In this document: positions 16,995 through 27,492 of the stretch, piece by piece
Layout: each line of letters starts with the position of its first letter
Position numbering within the stretch: position 1 is the first letter of the stretch
Assembly (NCBI RefSeq): GCF_902762735.1
Contig: NZ_CACWPP010000002.1
Coordinates: 1 to 64,000 of the forward strand
Reading direction: 5' to 3'
DNA from: an uncultured Ruminococcus sp.
GTDB lineage: Bacteria > Bacillota > Clostridia > Oscillospirales > Ruminococcaceae
DNA: 64,000 nucleotides
The notes under the pieces: model-generated
The model's input: only the letters and a program-made list of their open reading frames with translations
Told to the model about the DNA's origin: nothing
Databases searched by the model: none
Position numbers and translations under genes: made by a program

Positions 16995-19298
16995 ATGGAG
17001 CTTGATGTATATTTGCTCAAACAGATAATCGAATTGACAAAACAGTATGAACACTTCATAGAAAGTGCGGATAATACACGCAGACATGAGAACGGCAAGG
17101 CTACAAAGGCGGAGTGTTTGTTCCTTCAGGGCGCTGCCAACTGCAAGTCTAAAATACTGAACCTGACTAATGGCAGCGGAAGCGAATGGACAAAACACAA
17201 GAGGGATCTTGATGAGCTGAACAAGCGCATAAAGAAAGTTTCGGAGGAGATAGAGGGCACAGCTGGCAATAAAGGCTCTGACGGCACTAACGGCACTAAC
17301 GGCACTAACAGCTCTAACAGCTCGAATTCGGGCACAAGCAATTCCTCCAACAACAGCGGCGGCACTTCACAGGGCGGCGATGATGACCTGAATATCGACC
17401 CTTCGGAGTGGCAGCCCGGTATTCCCGAGCATGGATTTGATAAGGTGTCGGGAATGTCGTCCGTTATGAAAAAGCTCAAGACCTGCATGATAGAAACAGC
17501 CCTTGAAAAGCTGTCGGCACGCCTTGAAATGAAACAGCTCAACTCCTATTTCTTCGTAGGACCTCCAGGCTGCGGCAAGACATATATCATAAAGGCTTTT
17601 GTACATGAACTGCATAAAAAGTATAACTATAACTATCTCTATCTGGACTGCGCACAGATAATCACAAAATATGTGGGAGACTCCGAAAAGATAGTAAAGA
17701 GGGTATTTGAGGAAGCTGTAAAGCTCGCACCGTGCATTCTTTTCATTGACGAGATAGACGGCATGTGCAAGAACCGTTCAAACCCGATGCTGCCCGAATA
17801 TGCGTCCTCGCTGACCACAGCTTTCCTGACCAGCTACAACATCATCAACGAAGCCAACAAGAAGATAATCTTCATGGGTGCGACGAACTATCCCAAGAAC
17901 GTTGACGAAGCTATGCTTGACAGAGTTGAGGTGGTATATGTGGGTCTGCCCGATGAGGAGAGCCGTGTTTCCGCTTTCAAGATGGCGTTTTGCAGAAAAA
18001 ACAAGGAAGAAGCCGATGAAAGCGATGATGCTCCCCCGCTTATATACTTTGCCGAAGACCTTGACTATGAATATATGGCTGAACGCACACGCGGATACAG
18101 CCGCCGTGACATAGACCGCGTAGTTGAGAATATAAAGAAGTATATCTTTACAAGCATAGCAAATGACATAACCGATGCCGAGAACGATGAAGATATGGTG
18201 GATAAGGTCATAGCCGATATTGACAGCGGCAATTATCTGCTTACCAGAGAAATGTTCGATCAGGTGCTTTCGGGCTTCATTCCCTCCAACAAGACCAATA
18301 TCATCAGGGATATAAAGGAGTGGATGGAACAGAGCCGCGCCAGCGATATGAGCGGCATGGGAGCAAACTTCCCCGATATAACAGGGCTGTTTGATTTTGA
18401 GGAATTAGCCGCAGAGAAAGCCGAAACTGCCGAGAACGAGACAGTTCCCGCAGAGAAAGCCGAAACCGCCGAGAGCGAGACAGTTCCCGCAGAGGAAGCC
18501 GAAACTGCCGAGAACGAAACAGTTCCCGCAGAGAAAGCCGAAAACGCCGAGAACGAGACAGTTCCCGCAGAGGAAGCCGAAACTGCCGAGAGCGAGACAG
18601 TTCCCGCAGAGGAAGCCGAAACTGCCGAGATCGAGACTGTTCCCGCAGAGGAAGCCGAAACTGCCGAGATCGAGACAGTTCCCGCAGAAGAAGCCGAAAC
18701 TGCCGAGAGCGAGACAGTTCCCGCAGAGGAAGCCGAAACCGCCGAGATCGAGACAGTTCCCGCAGAAGAAGCCGAAAACGCCGAGAACGAGACAGTTCCC
18801 GCAGAGAAAGCCGAAATTGCCGAGATCGAGACAGTTCCCGCAGAGGAAGCCGAAACTGCCGAGAACGAGACAGTTCCCGCAGAGGAAGCCGAAACTGCCG
18901 AGAGCGAGACAGTTCCCGCAGAGAAAGCCGAAATTGCCGAGAACGTGACAGTTCCCGCAGAGGAAGCCGAAACTGCCGAGAACGAGACAGCTCCCGCAGA
19001 GGAAGCCGAAAACGCCGAGACACAGCCCGAAGCTATCCCCATGACACCCGTTGAGGAGAGCGTGTCAGTTGACCCTGAGGGAAAGACTGAGATAAGGTTT
19101 TATGTTCCCGAAGGATACAGCGAGCCGCTTACGGTAATGGTAATGGGTGAAAAGACTTCATTCATACAGTGCGGGATAAACGGAAATATCGCATCGTTCG
19201 GATATGGACCTGCCGCCGATGCGGAGGTATTGAAGTTCCGTGTGCTGGACGCTGAAAAATTCTACGGAGATATATCGGTGGCACTTGACAGGGAATGA
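16995..19298 (+). CDS. Vps4-like AAA+ ATPase with acidic repeat tail
   Basis: 767 residues. Residues 1-88 are three predicted helices, placed like an MIT domain; 90-132 are a Gly/Ser/Asn/Thr linker; 145-440 are one classic AAA module. Walker A GPPGCGKT (189-196), pore loop KYVGDSEK (225-232), Walker B ILFIDEID (248-255), sensor 1 GATN (295-298), Arg310 as a likely finger, and RGYSRRDID (366-374), the GYSG-DI signature of the Cdc48/Vps4/katanin group. There is no M41 peptidase or membrane helix, so it is not FtsH. Residues about 470-680 are sixteen 13-residue units TVPAEEAETAENE; the last 80 form a beta-rich domain. GGAGG precedes the ATG. Likely remodels the helical partners encoded upstream. 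Confidence 0.85.
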   Translation: MELDVYLLKQIIELTKQYEHFIESADNTRRHENGKATKAECLFLQGAANCKSKILNLTNGSGSEWTKHKRDLDELNKRIKKVSEEIEGTAGNKGSDGTNGTNGTNSSNSSNSGTSNSSNNSGGTSQGGDDDLNIDPSEWQPGIPEHGFDKVSGMSSVMKKLKTCMIETALEKLSARLEMKQLNSYFFVGPPGCGKTYIIKAFVHELHKKYNYNYLYLDCAQIITKYVGDSEKIVKRVFEEAVKLAPCILFIDEIDGMCKNRSNPMLPEYASSLTTAFLTSYNIINEANKKIIFMGATNYPKNVDEAMLDRVEVVYVGLPDEESRVSAFKMAFCRKNKEEADESDDAPPLIYFAEDLDYEYMAERTRGYSRRDIDRVVENIKKYIFTSIANDITDAENDEDMVDKVIADIDSGNYLLTREMFDQVLSGFIPSNKTNIIRDIKEWMEQSRASDMSGMGANFPDITGLFDFEELAAEKAETAENETVPAEKAETAESETVPAEEAETAENETVPAEKAENAENETVPAEEAETAESETVPAEEAETAEIETVPAEEAETAEIETVPAEEAETAESETVPAEEAETAEIETVPAEEAENAENETVPAEKAEIAEIETVPAEEAETAENETVPAEEAETAESETVPAEKAEIAENVTVPAEEAETAENETAPAEEAENAETQPEAIPMTPVEESVSVDPEGKTEIRFYVPEGYSEPLTVMVMGEKTSFIQCGINGNIASFGYGPAADAEVLKFRVLDAEKFYGDISVALDRE
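18405..19028 (+). repeat. Sixteen 39-bp repeats in the AAA+ gene
   Basis: In-frame tandem repeat of 13 codons; the unit reads TVPAEEAETAENE with K/E, T/N/I and N/S/I swaps at fixed places. Fifteen full units and one partial unit can be counted. The product is a long, acidic, probably extended spacer. Such arrays change copy number by slippage, so assembly length here may be unreliable. Confidence 0.9.
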
Positions 19299-19389
19299 CC
19301 GAAAAGGACGATCCCAAAGATCTGTGACAGCGCTCGGGAACAGCCCGCGCCGTTACGGAAATGCTGTTGTACGTAAAGGAGTGGAATGA

Positions 19390-20511
19390 TTGAAACTGAA
19401 AGATTGCGAAGTGCTTAAATACGAGGAACTTACCGATCCCGAAAAGGATAATCTTAACCCGCTGGAGACCTGCATGATGCCCGATGAACTGTTTTATATG
19501 CTCAGAGGTGCGATCATAAGGGAAAAAGAACCCGGTGATGATATGTTTAGTAATTTCAGAACATCAAATACCTATATCTTCACGGGGGACTCGGGCTGCG
19601 GGAACACGGAGATAGTTGAATCTTTTGCGGTCAGTGCGCTGTATGCAAATTACGACGTGATACGGGTATCTGTGATACAGCTGATGGGCGAAGAGCAAAA
19701 CTCTACGATAAGCTCCATAAATGAGCTTATGGACGATATTGAGGCTTATGCGAATGAAAGCAGCATTTTCCTGCTGGTAGAGGACATCTGGCTGCTCAAC
19801 GATGATACCAGAGCGGCAAGATTATTCTTTTCAAAGCTGAGAAAGCTGAAAACAAATATCATAAGAAACGGCGGAAAACCGATAATAATAGCCGCTTTGT
19901 ACGACGGCAGGGCTGAGGAGATGCCCGAGATATTCAGGATAGACGCGCATATAGTCCCTGTGGGAGAGCAGAACAGGCGTACACGGCTATTCTGTTTCAA
20001 TAACGCTCTGGGTGAGCTGCTTGAAAAGCAGGAGACAATAACAGCCGATATGCTGGCGGATATGACCGAGAGCTTCAGTCTCGGGGAGCTGACTATGGCA
20101 GCCGAAAATATCACGATGTATATCAGGGGGCTAAATCTGTCGGGCGACGATCCCGAAGAGCTGAAATATGCCGATAACATCTCCGATACAGCAAACGTCA
20201 ACATCTCGAAAGAAACCGTCGAAATGCTGATAGCTCAGGTAAGAAACAGCAGAGTCCGCGAAAACGCACCGCACATCAGGCGTTCGGTATATAACTACCC
20301 ATCTGCAAAGCAGGTCGGCGGAGCGATAAGTATCGCTTCTCCGATGATGGTCGGCGCTGCGGAAGAAAATGAGAAAAAGAAGATGGAAAACTCACGTAAT
20401 CTGATAAGTGAAGCTAAAAAAGTGATGGACGCTAACGATAGCAACATGGATAAAACTATCGTCCCATCTGCCGAAAAGTCATTTAACAGAAAACCTCTGC
20501 GTTCAATTTGA
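19390..20511 (+). CDS. AAA-like protein with degenerate Walker motifs
   Basis: 373 residues from a TTG start, supported by AGGAG 8 bases upstream; the nearby ATG is out of frame. The P-loop reads FTGDSGCGNTE (residues 64-74): the lysine of GxxxxGKT is replaced by asparagine (codon AAC). The Walker B strand reads IFLLVEDI, with the acidic pair as ED instead of DE. A further strand KPIIIAALYDGR would be sensor 1. So it keeps an AAA fold but probably binds or hydrolyses ATP poorly, like a regulatory pseudo-ATPase. The last 80 residues are polar, ending KSFNRKPLRSI. It closes the operon, 91 bp after the active AAA+ gene, and may be its partner. Confidence 0.7.
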   Translation: MKLKDCEVLKYEELTDPEKDNLNPLETCMMPDELFYMLRGAIIREKEPGDDMFSNFRTSNTYIFTGDSGCGNTEIVESFAVSALYANYDVIRVSVIQLMGEEQNSTISSINELMDDIEAYANESSIFLLVEDIWLLNDDTRAARLFFSKLRKLKTNIIRNGGKPIIIAALYDGRAEEMPEIFRIDAHIVPVGEQNRRTRLFCFNNALGELLEKQETITADMLADMTESFSLGELTMAAENITMYIRGLNLSGDDPEELKYADNISDTANVNISKETVEMLIAQVRNSRVRENAPHIRRSVYNYPSAKQVGGAISIASPMMVGAAEENEKKKMENSRNLISEAKKVMDANDSNMDKTIVPSAEKSFNRKPLRSI

Positions 20512-20572
20512 TATAAGAAAGCCCCCGCTTTATGGGGCTATTCCAAAAGAAGTTTTTACTTCACTCTCAAAA

Positions 20573-20589
20573 GGTTGCGTAGAAACGCT

Positions 20590-20599
<10 letters not shown>
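20573..20599 (-). terminator. Terminator of the integrase gene
   Basis: GGCTGCGTAGA pairs with TCTACGCAACC when read leftward and is followed by TTTTGAG. The stem overlaps the integrase stop codon. A second, weak stem GCCCC/GGGGC at 20521-20538 just after the operon lacks a T-run. Confidence 0.6.
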
Positions 20600-22326
<1,727 letters not shown>

Positions 22327-22353
22327 ACCTCGGTTTGCGTTTTGTTGCCTAAT

Positions 22354-22539
22354 TTACGCTGCACCTGCGTCCTTCATCATAAGACGCTTGATAACATCAT
22401 CAAGCGTTTCGCCATGCTCAAAGCTAAAGTGCAGCTCGACTATGTAGGTGGTATGCCCGATCTTGTATTCCGAAGCAAGCTGATCCTGCTTGTTATCCTG
22501 TCTGTTGTCTTTTTCTTTCTGTTCTAAAATTCTGCTCAA
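22354..22539 (-). CDS. TnpW-like small transposon protein
   Basis: 61 residues. The central motif YKIGHTTYIVELHFS followed by ETLDDVIKRLM is typical of the small TnpW-family proteins encoded between the integrase and mobilization genes in Tn4451-like elements. The N-terminus is charged (EQKEKDNRQDNKQD). Its biochemical role is not known; context alone ties it to the element. A GGAGG site (gggaggataaat) precedes the ATG. It seems intact, unlike its neighbours. Confidence 0.75.
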   Translation of the reverse strand: MSRILEQKEKDNRQDNKQDQLASEYKIGHTTYIVELHFSFEHGETLDDVIKRLMMKDAGAA

Positions 22540-22631
22540 ATATTTATCCTCCCATTTTCTAAAAATTCATTCCGTAGTGAGGATAAAAGTTACACGTACT
22601 TTCATTGATTGTCATTCCTTTCTCTTTTGTA

Positions 22632-24062
22632 TTATCTCTTTTTATGTTTTTTCTTCACACGCTCCTGTCGCTTGCGTTCTTCCTCGACAAGGTTGCTGAT
22701 GTAGTCGCCCTTTGAGATCTCCCCATACGTCTTAGAGATATCGCAGTACACGTCATAACGCTGACGTGTTTTTTCAAGCGTATCCTTTAGGGCGTTGATC
22801 TTTGCTTGAAGGCGGTAGGCTTGATTACGCAGGTGGTCAATGTCTGCCTTGCTGTGAATGTTATTCTGTTCTATAGCCTGCCTGCAAATGGTGAGTTGAA
22901 GCTGCTCGGCGTCTGACAGCTTGTCCTTAGATGATAACTCATCAAAAAGCTGTGCCTGCTCAAGCAGGCTCACCATCTGGTTGTATTTTTCTATCTGCCC
23001 GTTTATCTCCTGCCGCTGTTTTTCATAGTCGGAACACAGCTTAGCAATTCTCCCTTACAAGTCACCGATTGATTTGATACTTTCATTGTTAATGACAGAT
23101 AGCTGTGCCGACAGCTTGTAAACATCAAGATCATTTTCGACCGAGTATGCGGCTGTGACGATTCGTTTGCGAGGAACTTTCTTACGCTGGGCGGCAAGTA
23201 TGCGAACGTCACCAATTATAGCAACATAGGCAGCTTGCAACTTTGAGATTTCACTCTGCTCGGGTGTGTTTCCTGCACCCAACTCACTATAGCGAATGCG
23301 GATATTCAAGCTGTCCTCTGTGTACTCATCGCCCAGTGTTTTCGTGCGGACAAAGCGTTCCTGCCAGGGGGCTCTGATCGAGATATACTTGCCACGCTTG
23401 ATTTCATATCCATGCTCTTCGAGCGTCTGCAAGAGTTCATCAAGCGAATTTGCCGAGCCTATCAGACTATCAATTTCTTGTCTTATCTGTTCTTTCCAAG
23501 AAGTGCCGTTTTTCTTATGCTCCCACTCTTTGTGATTTAATGATTTGCCCTTACCTGTGAGGTTTGGGTGAATATCTATCCCAAATGCCTTGCACACCCC
23601 GTCTGATATTTCACGGATTCTTTTCAAAGACCTGCGGTTTGCATAATACTTCTTTCCCGACAGCGAGTAGGAATTTATGATGATATGGCTTTGAAGATGA
23701 TCTTTATCAACGTGCGTGGCAATTACCGCCTGCGCATCATCTCCGAATGCTTTTCTTAAAAACGCTTTTGCAATCTTGTGGGCAAGCTCTGGAGTAACGT
23801 CATCATCGGGCGAAAAACTTTGTATGTAGTGAATGGCTTTCACCGAGCCTTTACCATGCAGCGGCGGAGGGGTATTGAAGTGGTCTTTGGCGAATTGGTT
23901 ATAGACCAGCCGCATCTGCAAGTAGGCGGATTCAGCGTCGGTCATGCAATTCACCGAGGCGGTGTATAACAGGTCTTCGGTCTTGTCGGGGTTTAGGATA
24001 TACCTCAAACTTTTCTTGACAGTAGCGTGGAGAGCGATAGATTTACAGTACGGAATAGCGAT
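22632..24062 (-). pseudogene. Relaxase/mobilization nuclease, interrupted by a stop
   Basis: Plasmid- or transposon-type relaxase that would nick the transfer origin. The conserved start AIPYCKSIALHATVKKSLRY and ILNPDKTEDLLYTAS is present, as is the metal-binding histidine cluster HVDKDHLQSH. A TAA at 23055-23057 (codon 336) cuts the frame; CAA would restore it, and the rest (IAKLCSDYEKQRQEI ... KRQERVKKKHKKR) continues in the same frame to 22632. No ATG or GTG fits the conserved start: the codon there is ATC, after AGAGGTGG, so the start may be lost as well; a TTG at 24008 would skip about 18 conserved residues. The upstream end overlaps mobC. Decayed, probably inactive. Confidence 0.8.
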
Positions 24063-24355
24063 TCCACCTCTTTTCTCAAAGTTTCGTAGTCCTCAGCGTT
24101 GAGCGTGTTTGTTTCGTTTGCCTTCTTAGCAATCTGGTTGATGTTGCGTGAGATAGTTCACATTCCGTTTATCATCGGTGCGACATTTTTCATATCGTAA
24201 AATATCGGCTCACGGTCGAGTATCATTCTGCGGAGATATTTCGTAGTATCGGTGTGACAAGCCTCAGCCCTGCGCTCGATTTTCTCCCAGTCCTGCAGAT
24301 CAAATGTCAGCTCCTTGCGTTTTACTTGTTTGTATTTTCGTGCTATTTTTATCAA
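24005..24355 (-). pseudogene. mobC: MobC-like relaxosome protein, interrupted by a stop
   Basis: Accessory mobilization protein that helps the relaxase at the transfer origin. Residues 1-65 (ELTFDLQDWEKIERRAEAC, TTKYLRRMILDREP) form the ribbon-helix-helix-like part. A TGA at 24158-24160 then interrupts the frame, which continues TISRNINQIAKKANETNTLN, the conserved C-terminal MobC signature, to a stop at 24005 overlapping the relaxase frame. CGA or another one-step change would restore it. The intact order MobC-relaxase-TnpW-TnpX is standard for these elements. Confidence 0.78.
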
Positions 24356-24423
24356 TCCTTTCGTTTTGTTGTTTCATTAGTTATCCCTTGAATAAGGGGC
24401 TTTGGTTTAGGACGACGGGTTCC

Positions 24424-24490
24424 CTAAACAGCGATTTTGCAGGGATATCGCAAAATCGGGATACGAATTTTTTCGGTGTACGGAAAAATC
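24424..24490. other. Possible transfer origin (oriT) hairpins
   Basis: CGATTTTGC (24432-24440) and GCAAAATCG (24450-24458) form a 9-bp stem. A weaker ATTTTT/AAAAAT stem follows at once. The site lies just upstream of mobC, where oriT is usually found. No nic-site consensus could be assigned. Confidence 0.35.
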
Positions 24491-24577
24491 TATGCTTGCT
24501 AAATGCGAGTTAAAAATTCTGCAATAAAAACGAATTTTTGATTATTACTACCGTTGCCCGATAGGGCTCAATTTTGA

Positions 24578-24868
24578 TTATCGCATTATGAGTTGCCGAA
24601 TCAAATGACCATTGGAAACACCTCCTGAATTATCATTCAGCCTGTATGGGCAGTTGTTTGATCTGACGTTTTCGCTGCGTATGTAGCCGTGGCTGAACTG
24701 CCTTCCAAAAGTACCGACAGTTTGATCCGATTTTATAAGCGGTTTCGGGAAAGTTGTAATAATTATCTCTGTATTCAACAAAACTGCCCTATGGAAAATG
24801 TATTGTTTGCATATAGCTGCTGTGGCATACTCCCTTTGCTTAAAAGCACTTGGGCTATATCGTGACAT
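24578..24868 (-). CDS. Small unknown protein of the mobile element
   Basis: 96 residues from the ATG at 24868, which has GAAGGAAGG about 10 bases upstream. No family recognised. It begins SRYSPSAFKQREYATA and contains CKQYIFHRAVLLNTE, a segment echoed by a degenerate copy at 24924-24995 (CKSHILHRADLLNSE). The region is otherwise non-coding, so this may be a genuine small gene, a repeat-derived frame or a remnant. Confidence 0.35.
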   Translation of the reverse strand: MSRYSPSAFKQREYATAAICKQYIFHRAVLLNTEIIITTFPKPLIKSDQTVGTFGRQFSHGYIRSENVRSNNCPYRLNDNSGGVSNGHLIRQLIMR

Positions 24869-24923
24869 AGTGAAACCTTCCTTCATAAGACACTACATAA
24901 TGCAGCATATTTTTAAGTGATAT

Positions 24924-24995
24924 TTAGCCTTCCAAAAATATTTTCTCCGAATTCAACAAATCAGCTCTATGTAAAATGTGTGACTTGCACAGCAT
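24924..24995 (-). repeat. Degenerate second copy of a short coding motif
   Basis: A 23-codon frame (CKSHILHRADLLNSEK) similar in DNA and protein to part of the gene at 24578-24868. It has no ribosome binding site. Probably a duplicated fragment. Confidence 0.4.
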
Positions 24996-25157
24996 TCTGA
25001 TAAAGAGGGTGCGAGCGGTTTAATTAAGATAAATCTTTTCATCATGACAATAACCTCTCACTTATACCTAGGATTTCGGACAAAAAGTTAAGTCAAAATT
25101 GGGCGTGTTTACAAAATATTTAGATTTGCAATAGAATTATACCCTATTAAAATAGAA

Positions 25158-25196
25158 ACAGGACGTTGGTTCATTTGCGAACCCAGCGTCCTGTTT
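25158..25196. terminator. Strong terminator after the SLOG fragment
   Basis: ACAGGACGCTGGG pairs with an ACCAACGTCCTGT strand across a short loop, with T-runs on both sides. It lies directly downstream of the fragment encoded leftward at 25205. Confidence 0.75.
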
Positions 25197-25204
25197 TCTC
25201 ATTA

Positions 25205-25507
25205 TTATTCTTCATCAGATATATTGATTATCCGTTTGCCCTGTTTCTCTGCATACTGTAGAGTGTGATATGCCCCTCCAGTATTATGCTGCACACAGCA
25301 CACCACAAGGTCGGAACGGTCTATCATACTGCGGTTGCGAATTTGGATAGCAGCCTTTGGGTGAGCCATGGAGGATTCATAGCATATCTCAACATCATCA
25401 TAATAGTCAAGGTACTCCTTTTCGTTGTCACGGTATTCCGATTTCATGTATGGCAGGACAAGTGTGAAGTGGGTATTGCCACAAGCGTGCCAATTGCGGC
25501 ACTCCCA
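25205..25507 (-). pseudogene. SLOG-domain (DUF1273/YpsA-like) gene fragment
   Basis: C-terminal half of an SLOG Rossmann-fold protein: HFTLVLPYMKSEY, then SMIDRSDLVVCCVQHNTGG and AYHTLQYAEKQGKRIINI, the nucleotide-facing end of the family. The frame upstream meets a TAG at 25508-25510, and the glycine-rich first strand (FTGHR or FCGHG) is absent. A neighbouring frame shows unrelated residues, so the 5' half has been lost by deletion or shift. SLOG proteins are thought to bind nucleotide-derived ligands and are common in mobile elements. The fragment is unlikely to work. Confidence 0.65.
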
Positions 25508-25775
25508 CTAAACGAAAAGTTACGGTATGTATAGTCGATATTGCGGTGTATATGCTGATATTTGTATTTTTGATAATTAACGGGATATGCTTTTTTGATG
25601 AAAGGTATATCCCGATTTTTTATCCATTTTCGAGCTTGTTTGTTATCTGCCAATTGACTTATCTTATCCTATCTGCTATAATTATAGATATAAATATCGC
25701 CATACATAGGAATGATACAAAAATGGATATACGAAAGATCACACCGTTATTGATCGGATTTGAGGAGGTCTTAAA

Positions 25776-26252
25776 ATGTGCCTGATATGCGACAGAATAG
25801 AAATGATAAAGGACGGAACAAACCCCTATTTTGTCAAGGAGCTTGAAACAGGGTATGTGGTGATAGGTGACAATCAGCATTTTCATGGCTATACGCTGTT
25901 TCTCTACAAACATCATGGAGATAAGACCGAGCTGTTCCACCTTGACCCGACAGAGCGGGCAAAGTTCCTTGAAGAAATGACTATCGTTGCCGAGGCGGTG
26001 TCAAGGGCATTCGGTGCGGAGAAGATAAATTATGAGCTGCTCGGTATGGGTGACGCACACCTGCACTAGCATCTGTTCCCGAGGGTCAGCGGTGATATTG
26101 AGAACTACGGCAATAACGGCAGAGGTCCTGTCTGGTGGTATCCTATGGAAAAGATGTATTCCGATGACAACAAACCAAGTGAGGAACAGCTTGCGGATAT
26201 GAAAAGCAGGCTGCTTAAAGAATTGGAGAAACTATTAGCAGAACGCTTTTGA
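25776..26252 (+). pseudogene. HIT-family hydrolase with amber codon in active site
   Basis: 158-codon histidine-triad protein (nucleotide hydrolase or transferase). It starts CLICDRIEM after GGAGG. The triad should read HLHWHLFPR, but the codon for the middle residue (98) is TAG at 26067-26069, giving HLH-stop-HLFPR; TGG would restore it by one G-to-A reversal. The remainder (NNGRGPVWWYPMEKMYSDD ... LLAERF) is in frame and intact, so the mutation is recent. The truncated 97-residue product would lack the catalytic histidine. Other genes near it carry similar stops. Confidence 0.82.
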
Positions 26253-26352
26253 CTTATTGTAATAATAGTAAAACTGAAATATCAAAAAATGATAATATTT
26301 GTCGGGAATATGCCTTTGAGTTGTGATATAATAAGTATCGGCAGGTGATAAA

Positions 26353-27492
26353 ATGCAGCAAAAGAAGATAATTTGCAGGGTGCTAGAGCTTATTGACAAC
26401 AGTTTAGGCGAAAAACTGACATTGCAAAAGCTGGCTGATCTGTCAGGCTATTCGCTGGTGCAGCTGACAAGGCTGTTCAACGAATTTGCAGACATTACTC
26501 CGATGAGGTATGTCAATACTCTGCGTATAATCAGATCGGCGCAGCTGCTTTCCGATACCGACAAACGCATCACAGACATTGCTTTTGAATGCGGTTTTGA
26601 ATCTCTTGAAGTTTTCGAGCGCAGCTTTAAAAAGTATTTCGGAGTTACTGCTTTCCGATTCAGAAAAAGCTGCTTTGCCGAACCCGATCCCTTTTATCTG
26701 TCTGCCAAAATATACTATGAAAGGCTGAGGACAATGCTTATAGACGGCGGAGCTCGGTTTGACTGGGGCAAAACGGCAGAGCAGTATGCAAAATACAGAG
26801 ATCTATATCCTTCCGAATTCTGGGAGACCATGAAACAAATGGGTGTGAACGGCAAGCGTGTGCTTGATATAGGTACGGGAACAGGAGTCTTGCCTCTCAA
26901 CATGGCAGATAATGGCGGAGAATTTATCGGAGCAGATATTTCGGCGGAGATGCTCGAACAGGCTAAACTAAAATGCGAGCATTTACCGAACGTGAAATTC
27001 GTTCATGCCGATGCCCACTGCCTTCCCTTTGAGGATAGCTGCTTTGACGCTGTTACGGCTTTGCAGTGCTGAGTATATTTCGACAAGGAGATACTTATCC
27101 CCGAGTTGCTCAGGGTGCTAAGACCTGATGGTGAGCTTTACATCGCATTTATGACCTGGCTCCCCGACGAGGACGAGACCGTCAGGAAGAGCTTTGAACT
27201 TGTGCGAAAATACAGCCACAACTGGAGCGGATTTATGAAACGCTTTGATGAGAGCAGCTTCGATCATCTGAAAAAGTATTTCAGCATTGAAAAGATAAAC
27301 AAGAAAGATCATTACCTTCATTTTACCAAAGAGGAATGGTGCGGCAGAATGACCGCAAGCCGTGGCATCGGTGCAGCACTTGATGACGCTACCATAGAGA
27401 GCTTTAAGGAAGACATGATGGATATGCTGAAAAAAGACAGCTATGATATATTGCACGAATCCGTTATCATTAAGCTAAGAAAGGAAACATGA
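26353..27492 (+). pseudogene. AraC-type HTH and SAM methyltransferase fusion, with stop
   Basis: 379-codon fusion. Residues 1-105 are an AraC/XylS DNA-binding domain (LADLSGYSLVQLTRLFNEF, ITDIAFECGFES). Residues 130-379 are a class I methyltransferase with the SAM loop VLDIGTGTGVLP, acidic strand FIGADIS and LRVLRPDGELYIAF. A TGA at 27070-27072 (codon 240), where TGG fits a tryptophan (LQC-stop-VYFDKE), cuts the second domain before its conserved post-IV strand. The frame then runs on to 27492 and overlaps the NUDIX start by 4 bp (ATGA). Such fusions may self-regulate; here the full protein is not made unless the stop is read through. Confidence 0.82.

Noticed and set aside
18260..19042. Long Ser/Ala-rich and Arg-rich frames opposite the AAA+ repeat
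   Set aside because: Antisense shadows of the 39-bp repeat.
5680..20511. ELTDxE motif shared by the LRR proteins and the pseudo-ATPase (FYELTDAELEALSP; EELTDPEKDNLNP)
   Set aside because: The small protein at 43815 also has ELTDEQLAS; this is a common helix cap and not good evidence for a link.
25776..27072. Recoding of TAG or TGA as an amino acid
   Set aside because: TAA, TAG and TGA all appear as internal stops, while TGA, TAA and TAG end intact genes; ordinary mutation explains it.
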